Assembly (NCBI GenBank): GCA_023053575.1
Contig: JAKZAP010000016.1
Coordinates: 14,092,030 to 14,156,029, forward strand
Reading direction: 5' to 3'
Length of the DNA stretch: 64,000 nucleotides
Origin: Branchinecta lynchi
Taxonomy: Eukaryota; Arthropoda; Branchiopoda; Anostraca; Branchinectidae
In this document: piece by piece, positions 35,330 through 46,362 of the stretch
Layout of the letters: each line of letters begins with the position of its first letter
Numbering within the stretch: the first letter of the stretch is position 1
The notes under the pieces: generated by a model
Databases searched by the model: none
What the model was told of the DNA's origin: nothing
The model's input: the letters and a program-made list of their open reading frames with translations, nothing else
Translations under genes and position numbers: made by a program

Positions 35330-35770
35330 TTTTTTTTAGTAAAGTTGTTGAATCCAAAAAAACATCTTCTAAGCAAAGTTTGACACCAGAGTTTGGAAAT
35401 GCACATATAAGCTAATGTGGTTTTTCAGGAATGTCGTATCTTTCGGAATTCCATATATCTGTTTACATAGATTGGATCCGGAAGGTGAACCCAGGTCAAA
35501 AACGTTTGGAAGTCCATTAATCCAGTCCAGCAGTCGATTGCACCCCCAGATTCCAGAATATGTAGGGCCGTCATAAATGCAACTCATTTGAGCGACGTAA
35601 CAAATATGCAAATGATGGGGTTAGGAGAGAAAAAGGAAGAATGATTGACAGTCATGATTGGGACTTGGGAGGCAAAAGATAGGCGAAGGGGACACATAGA
35701 AAATGTTGAAGAATGTCAAAATTAGCTTCATGATACGGAAGGGTTGGCATGGCCGTGTAGAAGCCTCACG
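35330..35770 (-). repeat. Dispersed inverted repeat, copy 2
   Basis: Inverted partner of 17325-17800 (AACGTTTGGAAGTCC, AATATGCAAATGATGGGG, GAAGGGTTGGCATGG). Foldback element A begins directly at its edge. Confidence 0.65.
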
Positions 35771-35779
35771 TCTGGGAAA

Positions 35780-37118
35780 GGCTTACCGACGAAACGACCC
35801 CATGACAAAACGTCCCCTGGCGAAACGTCCCCGTGACAAAACGTCCCCATGACAAAACGTCCCTAGGATAAAACATCTCTAGGACAAAACGTCCCCGTGT
35901 CAAAATGTCCCCGTGACAAAACGTCCCCATGACAAAACGTCCCCGTGTCAAAACGTCCCCGTGGCGAAACGTCCCCCAGCATAGATTTTTTAGTTCGCTT
36001 CGATCTTCAGGGCGGATGGTCGAGGTAAAACAACTTCAGAGTGTGCATTACAGATTAGGAAACATTCCTTATTAGCAGGAAAGATCGAACATAGAACCGG
36101 TTGCTTCATAAATGTATTGTTTTCAGTTAAAATATGTAGTGTAATATGCCTTGCAATTGACTCGTAACCGATCAGTTTTAGGTCGTTTGAAGCAACATGC
36201 ACAATCTGAGGAGCACCAATAGGCTCCTCAGAGAAATGGGAAGCCATCTGTCACTCAAAGAGAGTCAAACAAGGAAAATGCAAAAATAAGCGTAGTGCCG
36301 TTACGCAGGATAAAAATGACATGGGAAGCGAAGAAACAAAAGCGGATGGAACGATTAGTTATCTATTAGTTAGGTACAGAGACAAGTAAATCTAGGTTAG
36401 ACGGTTTGATCCTTTAATAAAATCTTTCAATAATAAATATCACCAAATGAAATATCAAACAAAAGCGAGATCAATGAGTTATATCGCAGCATAAACTAAC
36501 ATTCAAACAAACCAATTAAATAACAGATAAAACGAAAACTGACAAACTACCAAATCTTTGCGCTTTCTTTAAGAAATGGCTATAGCTGAGAGCAATACTT
36601 GAGTGGCAAGGGATTGTTTTTTGACATTTTGTGATTCATAAGTTTGATTTTTCCCTCAGTGATTTGCCTTTTGTTTTTCTTTGTTGTGTGATCTTTTTTC
36701 TGTGTTTTTCTACTTTCTTTCTTTTTTATACTCCATCATTTTCTCTTTCCTGTACGATGGGTGAAAAATAAACATTACATTACATTACATTACTTTGGTT
36801 TGTTTCTTGAGTATCGGTTTAATGCTGAAGTAGTCAACCCATCGTGGTTTTCAAAAGTTTAAATTCCAAAAACATTTGTTGCTTGAACTGATGCACAATC
36901 ACTAGTATCATAGGCCTAGCTATCCCTCAGAGATGAAAAAAAAAAATCTATAGCCGGGGACGTTTCGTCATGGGGACGTTTCACCAGGGGACGTTCTGTC
37001 ATGGGGACGTTTTGTCGCGGGGACGTTTTGTCGTCGGGACGTTTTGTCATGGGGACGTTTTGTCACGGGGACGTTTCGCCAGGGGATGTTTCGAATGGGG
37101 ACGTTTTGTCGACAACCC
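35780..37118. mobile_element. Foldback element A with minisatellite inverted ends
   Basis: The left end is an array of about 15-17 bp units of the type ACGTCCCCATGACAAA (35787-35978). The right end is the same array inverted (GGGGACGTTTTGTC type, 36955-37112). The target duplication CTGGGAAA is exact (35772-35779 and 37119-37126). The termini GGCTTACCGAC and the complement GGGTTGTCGAC match at 8 of 11 bases. The middle has no convincing coding sequence. A 195-bp retroelement end is inserted at 36601-36795. Confidence 0.85.
36601..36795 (+). mobile_element. Retroelement 3' end inserted in foldback element A
   Basis: Foldback element B reads GAGCAATACTTTGGTTTG without interruption. Here 195 bp ending in (ATTAC)n separates AATACTT from TTGGTTTG, with ACTT duplicated. 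The insert contains the ACTCCATCA..ACGATGGGTG..AATAA tail shared by the LINE/SINE ends elsewhere in the window. Confidence 0.85.
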
Positions 37119-37184
37119 CTGGGAAACTATAAGTTGAAGTCTGGCTAATATAGGTCTAATAAACTGCAAAACGGGACACAAATT

Positions 37185-37255
37185 TGTACGTGATTTTGTT
37201 GTAGTAGTTGCTATGGCCGGTTGGCTTTTGCAATAAATATCATATCATATCACAT
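37185..37255 (+). mobile_element. Retroelement 3' tail between foldback elements
   Basis: GTTGCTATGGCCGGTTGGCT, TTTGCAATAAATAT and (CATAT)n. The GGCCGG(A/T)TGGCTTT..AATAAAT arrangement matches the tail of the LINE copy at 13.5 kb. Confidence 0.5.
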
Positions 37256-37450
37256 ATGATAGAAGTTGATACAATGGGTTTAAGCTGCATAAATATATCA
37301 AAGGACACATAAAGAAAAATTGTGTAGAAATTAAATAAAATACAATACCATTATACTGGGTACCTGAGATAAGACTCTGTACAGACAGTAGAGACTAGTA
37401 GGCTTCTCTTAATTTTATTCAGCTTTTAACAGTACAGCTTTGCATTCCGG

Positions 37451-38543
37451 TCAAGCTTACCGACAAAACGTCCCCATGACAAAACGTCCCCGGCGAAACG
37501 TCCCCGTGACAAAACGTCCCCATAACAAAGCGTCCCCATGACGAAGAGTCCCCATGACAAAACGTTCCCGTGTCAAAACGTCCCCGTGGCGAGACGTCCC
37601 CAAGCATAGATTTCTAAGTTCGCTTTGATCTTCAGGTGCATGATCGAGGTAAAACAACTTCAGAGTGTGCATTACAGATGTGGAAACATTCCTTATTAGC
37701 AGGAAAGATCGGACATAGAACCGATTGCTTCATAAATGTATTGTTTTCAGTTAAAGTATGTAGTGTAAATATGCGTTGCAACTGACTCGTAACTGAACAG
37801 TTCTAAGTCGTTTGAAGCAACATGCACAATCTGAGGAGCAACAATAGGCTCCTCAGAGAAAGGGGAAGCCCGCTGTGGATCAAAGAGAGCCAAACAAGGA
37901 AAATGCAAAAATAAGCGTAGTGCTGCTGGATACAAATGACATGGGAAGCGAGGAAACAAAAGCGGATGAACGATCAGTTATCTATTAGATAGGTAGAGAG
38001 GCAAGTAAATCTAGGTTAGATGGTTTGATCCTTTAATAAAATCTTTTAATAGTAAATATCATCAAATGAATTATCGAACAAAAGCGAAATCAATGAGTTA
38101 TATCGCAGGGTAAACTAACATACGAAACAAACCGATTAAAGAAAGGATAAGACGAAAAAAGACAAACTACTTAATCTTGCGCTTTCTTTAAGAAATGGCT
38201 ATAGCCGAGAGCAATACTTTGGTTTGTTTCTTGACTATCGGTTAGATGCTGAAGAAGTCAACCCATCGTGGTTTTCAAAATTTTAAATCCCAATAAAATT
38301 TTTTGCCTTGACTGATGACGCAATCAGTAGTCCCAGCGGCCTAGCTATCCCTAAGCGATGAAAAAAAAAATCTATAGCCGGGGACGTTTTGCCATGGGGA
38401 CGTTTCGCCAGGGGACGTTTTGATTGGGGACGTTTTGTCACGGGGACGTTTTGTCGTGGGGATGTTGTGTCATGGGGACGTTTTGTTACGGAGACGTTTC
38501 ATCGGGGACATTTCGCCAGGGGACGTTTTGTCGACAACACAAA
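37451..38543. mobile_element. Foldback element B with minisatellite inverted ends
   Basis: It has the same structure and internal sequence as element A (left array 37461-37604, right array 38378-38535), 1093 bp long. ATTCCGG is repeated directly at 37444-37450 and 38544-38550, consistent with a target duplication. It lacks the retroelement insertion of A. Confidence 0.85.
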
Positions 38544-38649
38544 ATTCCGGCTAGAAAATGAATTTTATATTTCTGATTCGGCATGTGAAAATAATTGATG
38601 ACTCAAAGCATTCATTCAAGTGTTCGTAGGAGCCCCTAATCGGCTGCCT

Positions 38650-39500
38650 TGGCGACCTAGGCGAAACGTCATCCGTGGCGAAACGTCCCCGGTCTCCATG
38701 GCGAAACGTCCCCACGACAAAACATTCCCGTGGCGAAACGTCCCCAAGAGTTTTAGTCCGTCTTGGTCTTCAGGCGCATGATCGATATATCCAAATAATG
38801 TACACAACGGATACGTCAGCTACGATACTTCATCAGCGATATTTCGGCCCTTCTTGGCAAGGGTCCTCATCATGCTGTCAATCTTCAGGGTCAACGTCGG
38901 GGAAGGAAACAAACCTGTCCACTATCGATGTAAAACAACTTCAGACTTCGCATTACAGACGCAGGAACAGTCTTGTAGGCAGGAAAGAGCAGACGTGGGG
39001 CCAGTTGCTTCATATACGCACTTTTTCCCTTTAAAATATACAGTGTAATGCTCCTTGCCCTGGGCTCGTACTGGTCAGTAGTAGGCTAGTTCTATTTCGA
39101 CCAATAAGCTCCTCGAGGAAACAAGCGGAAGCCTCGTGTGGCTAAAAAAAAGAGTCAAACAAGGAGAACGCAAAAATCCACTACTTATTTCACCTTAAAT
39201 AAAAATGGCATGGGAAGTTGAAGATCTTGCTGAGAGAACCTCGTATTGCTCGAGATATTATTTGTGTATCTTGTGTGTATGTGTGTATCTAGGAAGGCGA
39301 TTTTGATCTCTTATTCCCATGCCGTGGTCTGAAACTAATCCGCCTTGAAAGAATGCTGGGCCTGATGTAAACCTTGAAATCCCCCAAAAAATATTATCAC
39401 GTTGGTTATTGGTTTTATTTGAACCGGAGACATTTTGACACGAGGACGTTTTGTCACGGGATCCTTTCGCCGGGGATGATTCAAATGGGGGCGCTTCGCA
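38650..39500. mobile_element. Foldback element C, degraded
   Basis: The left array (about 38660-38748, GGCGAAACGTCCCC units) and a short decayed right array (about 39428-39497) flank internal sequence matching A and B (ACAACTTCAGACTTCGCATT, GCAGGAAAGAGCAG). It is interrupted by a Penelope-type module at 38787-38923. Confidence 0.75.
38787..38923 (-). mobile_element. Solo Penelope-type terminal module with 6-bp target duplication
   Basis: This 137-bp minus-strand copy lies inside the third foldback element. ATCGAT is repeated at 38781-38786 and 38924-38929, and the two other foldback copies show the uninterrupted site (CATGATCGAGGTAAAACAAC). It demonstrates movement of the module alone. Confidence 0.85.
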
Positions 39501-40149
39501 ACCAGCCCACCATGGCCGACTAGTACTTGATTCTACTCTGTACGGTACTCCCCTAACTTACTTACATATTGTTTAGCTTATCCGCGGTATCGTATGCTTA
39601 CCGATAACAGGCAGACCGGGGCTGGAGCTTCTTGATCCATTATCACTTTTACACAAATTCAGCGGCGTTAAATCCTCATCGTTAAAACAACTCGGGAAAT
39701 AAAGCGACTCTTGCATTTTTTTTATTCCTCACTGCATGTCATAAGCATTTTTTCACTCATTTTATTCATGAACTAATTCTTATCGCCTGCGCAGAGGCGC
39801 AACTATTACCGGCGGAAACTTGTTTCGCCAAGTTGCGCGAGTTGCACCCGTCAAATGTTGGGTTAACCCAGAGCATTCAACTGGGTTGGGGTTCCTAAGA
39901 AATTCGTATCCCTGAGGGGAAAGTGTGCGAAGGGTGTCCGTCTAACAGCTGCTTGGCAGATGTAAAAGTAAAGGGTTCGTTGCAACGAGAGGTTTTTAGA
40001 TCATTGCCGACAATTATGAATAACCAGTGACGGCTAGGCCGGCGTGATTTATCTGTACCATAGGGCTCCCAAGGTAACCGCTCCTGTAGCAACCTTATGT
40101 ATAGAAAACTGTAGTTGGTGCCCCCCTCTCCTCCCAGGTAGGAACCGAC
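39500..40149. other. No gene recognised
   Basis: Between foldback element C and a tandem-unit fragment. No coding or repeat feature was seen apart from short inverted GCGCA..TGCGC pieces. Confidence 0.4.
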
Positions 40150-40528
40150 CGTAACATTTGTATTGCCCAATTTTTTTTTTTCAATTCTTCAACTTGTTTG
40201 GTCACGACATTATCACAAAATTCCTCCCTCCCTCCAACTCCAGCGAAAGAAAGGGCACATTCAGGAAATCTGCCGCAACCATTCGTCAAGTTTCTCTCGA
40301 ATCGGATCACCCGTTTGGAACTTAGGCTTATCACAAAGTGCCAGCCTTCTTCCTTCCATCCCACCCACGAAAGGTCGCGCCCAGAAATCGACAGTTTCCC
40401 GGACTCAATCCGGGTTGGATCGCCAAGAACTTGCCAAGTTTCGTCCTCTCAGCTTCTAGACCGAAAGACGGGCGGACGAAAGCTGCGGTCGCAAAAGGGC
40501 ACTTCAACCACTAATTGCCATAAAATAG
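40150..40528 (+). mobile_element. Tandem-unit element, short fragment
   Basis: One unit with CAAGTTTCTCTCGAATCGGATCACCCG-type text (about 40288) and the decayed end GGGCACTTCAACCAC..GCCATAAAA (40498-40525). Confidence 0.5.
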
Positions 40529-40927
40529 GAAAGACACTAAGACCAAAGGCTTCGATGGGATCCGAAGATTTTTATATTTTTTGGCCTTTTTATCCGGACA
40601 ATCAGGTCTTGTAGATATACGGACTTCGCCAAACTCCTTAAACACTTTTACTACTTACCACTAATCATCCGTTTGAAAATAAACATAAATGATACCATAG
40701 TGGTGTTTCATTGACAAATGAGGCTATGGCTAAACGGCCAATCATCCGAGAAAACCAAGTTCAGATATGGATTCAGCATTTACAACTGTATCTCATATCT
40801 ACTTGGACAAAATTCCTTGTTATAGCCGCACTCTGGGCGAACTTCTTTTCCGACATGAAAATAAAGTTCAGTGGGTTCAGTATGTATTTTAGAAGCCTAC
40901 CCGCTCAACTCCGCAAAATGTAAGCAG

Positions 40928-41012
40928 ACCAAAACAGATGGCGACACCGAAAGGCAAACGAAGAACCTCTCGATCTACAGTCTGCCGCTCTAACGGTTGA
41001 GCTACCCGTCTC
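40928..41012 (-). tRNA. tRNA-Tyr-like pseudogene or tRNA-derived SINE head
   Basis: On the minus strand GGGTAGCTCAACCGTTAGAG gives a good A box and D-arm, followed by GCAGACTGTAGATC with anticodon GTA (Tyr). The expected T-arm (GGTTCGANTCC) is decayed to AGGTTCTTCGTT and no paired acceptor stem is clear. It is therefore probably a pseudogene or the head of a SINE, and it sits inside a GGGATCCC repeat. Confidence 0.45.
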
Positions 41013-41717
41013 TGTGTTACTTCGCGTCTTGCCGAGTTTGCAATAAACAATTTCAGTAGTCGAGATACAAATTTATCTTTTCAAGTCTAGCGAATTTCCT
41101 GACAAGAAAATAAAGTTCAGAAATGGATTCATGGCGCGTTCTTGCCCCCAATGGGAACCTCTAATCGACTTGAGAATGAACTTCTGTCTTCACAAAACTT
41201 CCGGTTTTGGCCGGATTCCGGGCGAACTGCATCTCCGGCATGACATTAAAGCTCAGAAAAGAATTCAGCGTATCTAATGATTTACTTTTAAAAAAATTTC
41301 GGGTTCTGGCCGGATTCCGGGCGAACTGTTTGTCCAGCGAGAAATTTATTTTCGTACACGTTTTCAGCATGTCTCCTTACCTCTTCATCGAACCTTCAAT
41401 TAACTTCAGATAAAGCTTTTACTTTAAAAAAAATGTTCCTGGCTGGATTTCGGGCGAACTATAGTATGAATATATTTTTAATATTTGGATTTAGGCTGTC
41501 TCCTTACTCCTAAATCGACTGTCATAGCTTTTAAAAATATTTTCTTCGCGCTTTGATTTGAAGACCCTCCCCCACCCCACTAAGAGCTCATCTACGAACT
41601 GACCTGTCCTTAGACCGAAAGAGTCCTCACACCAAGTTTGAGCAAAATATCTCATTCTCTTCCAGAGCTATCGTGCCGAAAGACAGACGGACGGACAGAG
41701 GGACAAATTTACGAAGA

Positions 41718-42090
41718 TAATTTCGTAAACCGCATTGGCCTGACATATCACAAAAAATCACCGAGTCATTCGCCAGTACCTGGCGAGAACACCCATAATT
41801 GTTATTCGCAGGTATTGGTGAGTGGCTCGCTATCTTTGTCTTTATTTTAGGCTTTCATTTCTTCCAATTTTGTTTTAATTTTCGTTTTATTGTTGGTTTT
41901 CTGCTTTGTTTTGTTTTTTTTGGTTGCTGGTCTTCATCCTCTTTTTGGCATTTTTCCTCGAAATTTTCTGTCTGCACGGAAGAAGGGAGGCGGTTGTCCT
42001 CCCGAAATATTCGCCTTCTATTTCAGTATATTCGTTGTCCTATACAAACCCCATTTTCGTTGGTTTCTTCGTTGATTTTTTTTTTTTTTA
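41718..42090. mobile_element. Insertion of unknown type inside a GGGATCCC repeat
   Basis: Intact copies read TTTACGATGTCATAGG. Here TTTACGAAG occurs on both sides of about 370 bp of unrelated sequence, consistent with a 9-bp target duplication. The insert is T-rich towards its right end (T13 at about 42077) and has no clear terminal repeat or coding frame. Confidence 0.55.
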
Positions 42091-42145
42091 ACTTTTACGA
42101 AGTCATAGGTATCCTGTCCCTTACGTTTTGGGATCCCAGAAAGTG

Positions 42146-42549
42146 AACCACGAGCAGGTCTTCCCTATCGGACATTTGGGATGTGCGGAGAGGAAACTCA
42201 AACCATGTCACTCGTTCATAATAATGCCATCAGGTCAATAAAAAACGCAACAAAAGATGATAACAATCACAGTGGTAACTACAATAACATATCAGAACTT
42301 TCACTAGGCCCGGGGGGTCTGAAGGACTGATGATCCATCAAATGGATGTCAGTTTCGTTGTAAAGTAGGTCATATCCGTATGCAAATCTTCACTAAGACA
42401 AGTTATTCGTTTAAATTTGTAAATATTTATTAAATTTATAGAGGCGAAAGCCTTATTATTACAATTATATTATTTTATTATTAATGTGATGAATTTAGTT
42501 TATTATCAAGAAAACATGGAAGGCTTGGCATGGATGGGAGGACGGACTC
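42146..42549. other. No gene recognised
   Basis: It includes an isolated AAAAAACGCAAC end-like sequence (about 42240) of the TAGTTGCG family, without a partner. AT-rich. Confidence 0.35.
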
Positions 42550-43080
42550 TAGTTGAGTCCAATAATTGATTGTAATTTGTCTTGGAAGAACCATAGTGAT
42601 CTTGTTGTAGCTAAAGTTGCTAGAAGTCTGGGAATTTTGCGTCGAGTAAAGCATGCTTTACCATTATCAGTTCTTTTATTATTGCATCATACAATTCTTG
42701 CGCCTTATATTTCTTATGGTTGTGTCCTTTGGACTAGTAATTTCGACGCAAATTTTAAAAGAGTGCAGATTGTACAAAATAAAACAGTACGTCTTCTTGG
42801 TAATTATGTAGAAAATGTGAATGATACCGCGTGATGCTTTAAGAAATTACGAGTGTTTAACATTGGTCAGATTCGCGATTATCAAGCTGCTGTTTTTGCG
42901 TATCGATGTTGGAATGATGTATGTCCCGCAGTTTTTACCGAATTTTTTCGCGCAAATCGTTCACTCCGTAGGTATGCGACTAGAGAGGCGGATAATTTTA
43001 TTGTTGAGTACCGAGACACCACACGTGCAGCTTTCGGAATTAGGTATCTAGCTCCGGCTATATAGAATGATATCCCAGTT
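42550..43080 (+). pseudogene. LINE reverse transcriptase C-terminal fragment
   Basis: It encodes IDCNLSWKNHSDLVVAKVAR, RRVKHALPLSVLLLLHHTIL and APYISYGCVLW, the thumb region of a non-LTR reverse transcriptase. A stretch read in the other frame (RDALRNYECL) replaces an in-frame TGA. The original frame resumes with FNIGQIRDYQAAVFAYRCWN and a C-terminal WNDIP. The family differs from the 25-kb copy. A Penelope-type module follows at once. Confidence 0.8.
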
Positions 43081-43095
43081 GTCCAGAGGAGTTGA

Positions 43096-43240
43096 ACCAG
43101 GTGATTGACAGCCTGACGAGGACCCTTGCTATGAAGGGCCGAAATATCGCTGATGAAGAATCATAGCTGACGTATCCGTTGTAAACATTGTTTGAATAAA
43201 TGTTTCAAAGTCAGCTTGGGCTCAAAGAATATTTGTCATA
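43096..43240 (+). mobile_element. Penelope-type terminal module, solo
   Basis: It contains TTGACAGCCTGACGAGGACC, the GAAGGGCCGAAATATCGCTG core, ATAGCTGACGTATCCGTTGT and the TTTGAATAAATGTTTCAAAG to GCTTGGGCTCAAAGAATATT end. It directly follows a LINE fragment and precedes a tandem-unit element. Confidence 0.75.
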
Positions 43241-44365
43241 TGGCACTTGCAAAGTTGAGTCAGAGGATGACTGTGGGAACTTGTCAACTCGTGGGTTTGC
43301 TGTAATCATTTGTAACTAAAACCCTTGAGGTACGAATGTGCATAGGCCATTGGGGATCATGAAAATGTATCATTTAGTCGATTTTCTTGGCACTCTGCGT
43401 TTTCATTTGAGAACCCTTGAGAAAAAATGGTCATTGCTAATATATCGTTTACTCTAAAGTATTTGCGCTTGAGATTAGTACTTTAAGGAATGCATTTGTT
43501 AGCAAAACCCTTGAAGCACGAATAAGAAGCAACAGAGGCATGTAGCATATTCTCCCCAGTTATCAAGTTTCATTAATTGTCGTTAATTGAAATTGTCCCT
43601 CCCTCCACCCCCCCCCCCCCCTGCAGGATGGTCGGATGTGGAAAATGGCTATTTCTAAGTCAATTTTGTCGAATGTCTAATGTGCCGGCAAAATCTCATC
43701 GTTCTAGCACATCTTGTACCCTTCTTTGGAATTCCGGCCCCCCCCCCCTACAGCTTCCCTCACAGTGCCCGAATCCAGTCCGGCTCTGTCAACAATGTAC
43801 CTAGGGCTCGTTCTTGTTGTTCGCACCAAGTTTCATCCGATCCCTCCACTGTGATCAAATCACAAGATTTCCAGTTCCCACTACAATTCCCACAAAGTCA
43901 TCGGATCCGGTCCGGTCTTGAAATGAGACTTCGGAGGCCTGATTTCACAAAGACCCGATCACCCGTTCGAAAGTTATGCATACATCAAGATTCCCGACGA
44001 TGGCCGGACCGAGGAAACTACTGTTTATCAGTAAACATGGACTAGTCCATGATACTCCTGACAAGTTTCATCGTTCATCTGGAAGTAGGCTACCTTAGCT
44101 TGGGACCATCCTAATTCCGGACCCACCTCCAACTCCCCCCACAGTGCACGAATCCTGTCCGACCCGACCTTGAAGTCTGAGATCTGAGACACGAGATCTT
44201 TCCAAATATCAAGTTTCATTAAGATCCGATCACCCGTTCCAAATATAGACACCTCAAGAATAGATTCTGGGTTTCCCCGCCTCCACTCTCCTCAAGGTGG
44301 CCGGATCGGCAAAGTGGCTGTTTCTAAATTAGTTCAGTCAGATCCCTGGTATGCCTAATATGCCT
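43230..44365 (+). mobile_element. Tandem-unit element, 3'-truncated copy
   Basis: The 5' end (CATATGGCACTTGCAAAG) is at 43237. The ACCCTTGAGGTACGAATGTG region is also found inverted near 53.4 kb. Two to three units follow, and it breaks off near 44365 without the hairpin. Confidence 0.6.
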
Positions 44366-44389
44366 TAAAGTTTACTGTCCCCTTTTGCT

Positions 44390-44460
44390 CCTTCATAACA
44401 TTTCGACCCTTCTTGACAAGGGTTCTCTTCAGGCTCAAGCCACTCAAGCTGGAATCTTAA
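44390..44460 (-). mobile_element. Fragment of the divergent Penelope-type terminal module
   Basis: It reads CTTCTTGACAAGGGTTCTCT and CAGGCTCAAGCCACTCAAGC. It is the same subfamily as the 12-kb pair, truncated on both sides. Confidence 0.6.
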
Positions 44461-44936
44461 CTTGTGAAAAAGAAAACAAGTAAAGATTCTTCCTTAAAGC
44501 ACAATGGGCACGAACTATGCTTTCATTTTCATAAGATGCCTCACACATACACATTTCTTATTCCCACTAGATAGCGCTTCAAAAATGAACCGTTTTCTTG
44601 TTATCGCTTGTCATTGACTCTTTGGCGTATCGGAGGAGACGATTTCAGAGCATGCTACTGCAAGGCGAGGAAATTCAAATCTCTCGGCCATGTACGAAAA
44701 TCAATCGTTTTGTAGAGCAGAGTGACGAAAATGCCATGGCTGCTAAAATAAACTGTCTCTGTTGCTGGCAAATTGCTCCAGTGTTATCTGATGAAATTTT
44801 CTGTTGTTTGTAGTATAGAATAAAATTTTTGCTTTGTGGATGCAAAGTTACAACACTGCCAAAAATGTACAAATATAACCGACCTACTTGCAGCTGATTC
44901 CAGGGCTTACAAGGAATTTTCAGTTAACACCGTTAA

Positions 44937-45335
44937 TAGTTGCATTTTTGCAGATACCACGGTATCTGTGACCACGGTAACTGGATCTGCAATTAGTCGT
45001 GTTTGCAGTAATCGCGGTATCTGATATACGGTTGCTCTGCAAAAATGACAATTGACGAAATTGCGCTTTTCGGATTCATCCTAAAAGAAAAACTGATATT
45101 TAGTCAAATCACCAAGTGCCAAACTTCCTTCCCACCAATGGACAAAAATTGATGAAAGTGAGATCACTTTTCAGATACCACGATTAGTTACCACGGTCGG
45201 ACCATGGTATCTGAATATCAGATACCACGATAACTGCAAAAACGCCTTTTGACCGCGGTATCAGATACCACGATAACTGCAAAAACGACTTTAGAGCGTG
45301 GTATCAGATACCATGGTATCTGCAAAAACGCAAGT
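44937..45335. mobile_element. GGTATCAGATACC-type MITE, copy in direct pair (1)
   Basis: Termini TTGCATTTTTGCAGATACCA and the complement of TTGCGTTTTTGCAGATACCA. Internal blocks are TTAGTCGTxTTTGCAGTxA, GCGCTTTTCG..TCATCC and CCAAACTTCCTTCCCACCAA. Many GTGGTATCTGATACCAC palindromes lie within. Confidence 0.75.
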
Positions 45336-45507
45336 AATATGAATGTTTGTTAACAATACAAATAATCTGGAGTATGTAATAACAACGAATAGATAAGAAA
45401 GGAGAAACTCCGCTTATACCGGAGTATTGCAGTCAGCAAAAAACGACGTAACGATATATTAGCGAAAATAAGTTGTCGAGGAATCTGATTATTTCTGATG
45501 TAACATA

Positions 45508-45925
45508 AGTTGCGTTTTTACAGATACCATGGTATCTGTTACTACGGGAACTGGATCTGCCATTAGTCGTTTTTGCAGTTACCGTGGTATCTGATATAGG
45601 GTTGCTCTACAAAAACGACAATCGCCGAAACTGCGCTTTTCGAAGTCATCCCGAAAGAAAAACAGATATTCAGTCACATCACTAAGTGCCAAACTTCTTC
45701 CCCACCAATTTGACAAAAACTGATGAAAGTGAAATGACTTTTTCAGCTATGATGACCAGTTACCACGGACGGACCGTGGTATCTGGACATCTGTTACCAC
45801 GATAACTGCCCAGATACCACGATAACTGCAAAAACGCCTTTAGACCGTGTTATCACATACCCCGATAACTGCAAAAACGACTTTAGACCGTGGTATCAGA
45901 TACCATGGTATCTTCAAAAACGCAA
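45508..45925. mobile_element. GGTATCAGATACC-type MITE, copy in direct pair (2)
   Basis: Same family and orientation as 44937-45335, about 170 bp further on. Termini TTGCGTTTTTACAGATACCA and the complement of TTGCGTTTTTGAAGATACCA. No coding potential. Confidence 0.75.
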
Positions 45926-46362
45926 CTATTGTATTCTAGGGGGTTGTAATGTGGTATCATGATTGTTTGATCCACCCACTGAACTTTAAATATCTGATTT
46001 TCTAAACTTCTTCTCTGAAAATTGGTCAGAGTTAAAGCTGGTACTGTGATTTTATTTTGGACACCGCTTCTGTTTTTGCTGTTCAATTGGGTCGTCGAAA
46101 GAGTAGAGATTCTTTTGCATTTTGGTTTCGAAGTCGTCTGTCCTGTCTTTCCTTCTTCTTTCAAGATGGATACTTGTCGGCGGCATGAAGTTCCGCTTCC
46201 CGAGTTCGGGATTCGGTGGGTACCGTATTCGTCAATCGAAAAAAAAAAAATATACCGAACAAACTATGGACCTAATGTCAGAAAGTTGAGGGGGAAGGGT
46301 GCACGTATTTTCCGTCCACGACCAAGTCTGACAGGACCAAGTCCGTATCAAGTCCAAGTCCA

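Larger units (their letters stand above)
40535..42145 (-). repeat. GGGATCCC-ended repeat, minus strand, with a 370-bp insertion
   Basis: The 3' end is at about 40540 (AAGACCAAAGGCTTCGATGG) and the 5' end at about 42140 (TTACGTTTTGGGATCCCAGA). Units with GGCCGGATTCCGGGCGAACT recur at 41212 and 41309. It is interrupted at about 41718-42090 by other sequence flanked by TTTACGAAG on both sides. Confidence 0.75.

Noticed and set aside
35787..35978. Regularly spaced short repeats that might be read as a CRISPR array
   Set aside because: The units are contiguous 15-17 bp minisatellite copies without unique spacers, in inverted pairs at element ends, in a eukaryotic genome.
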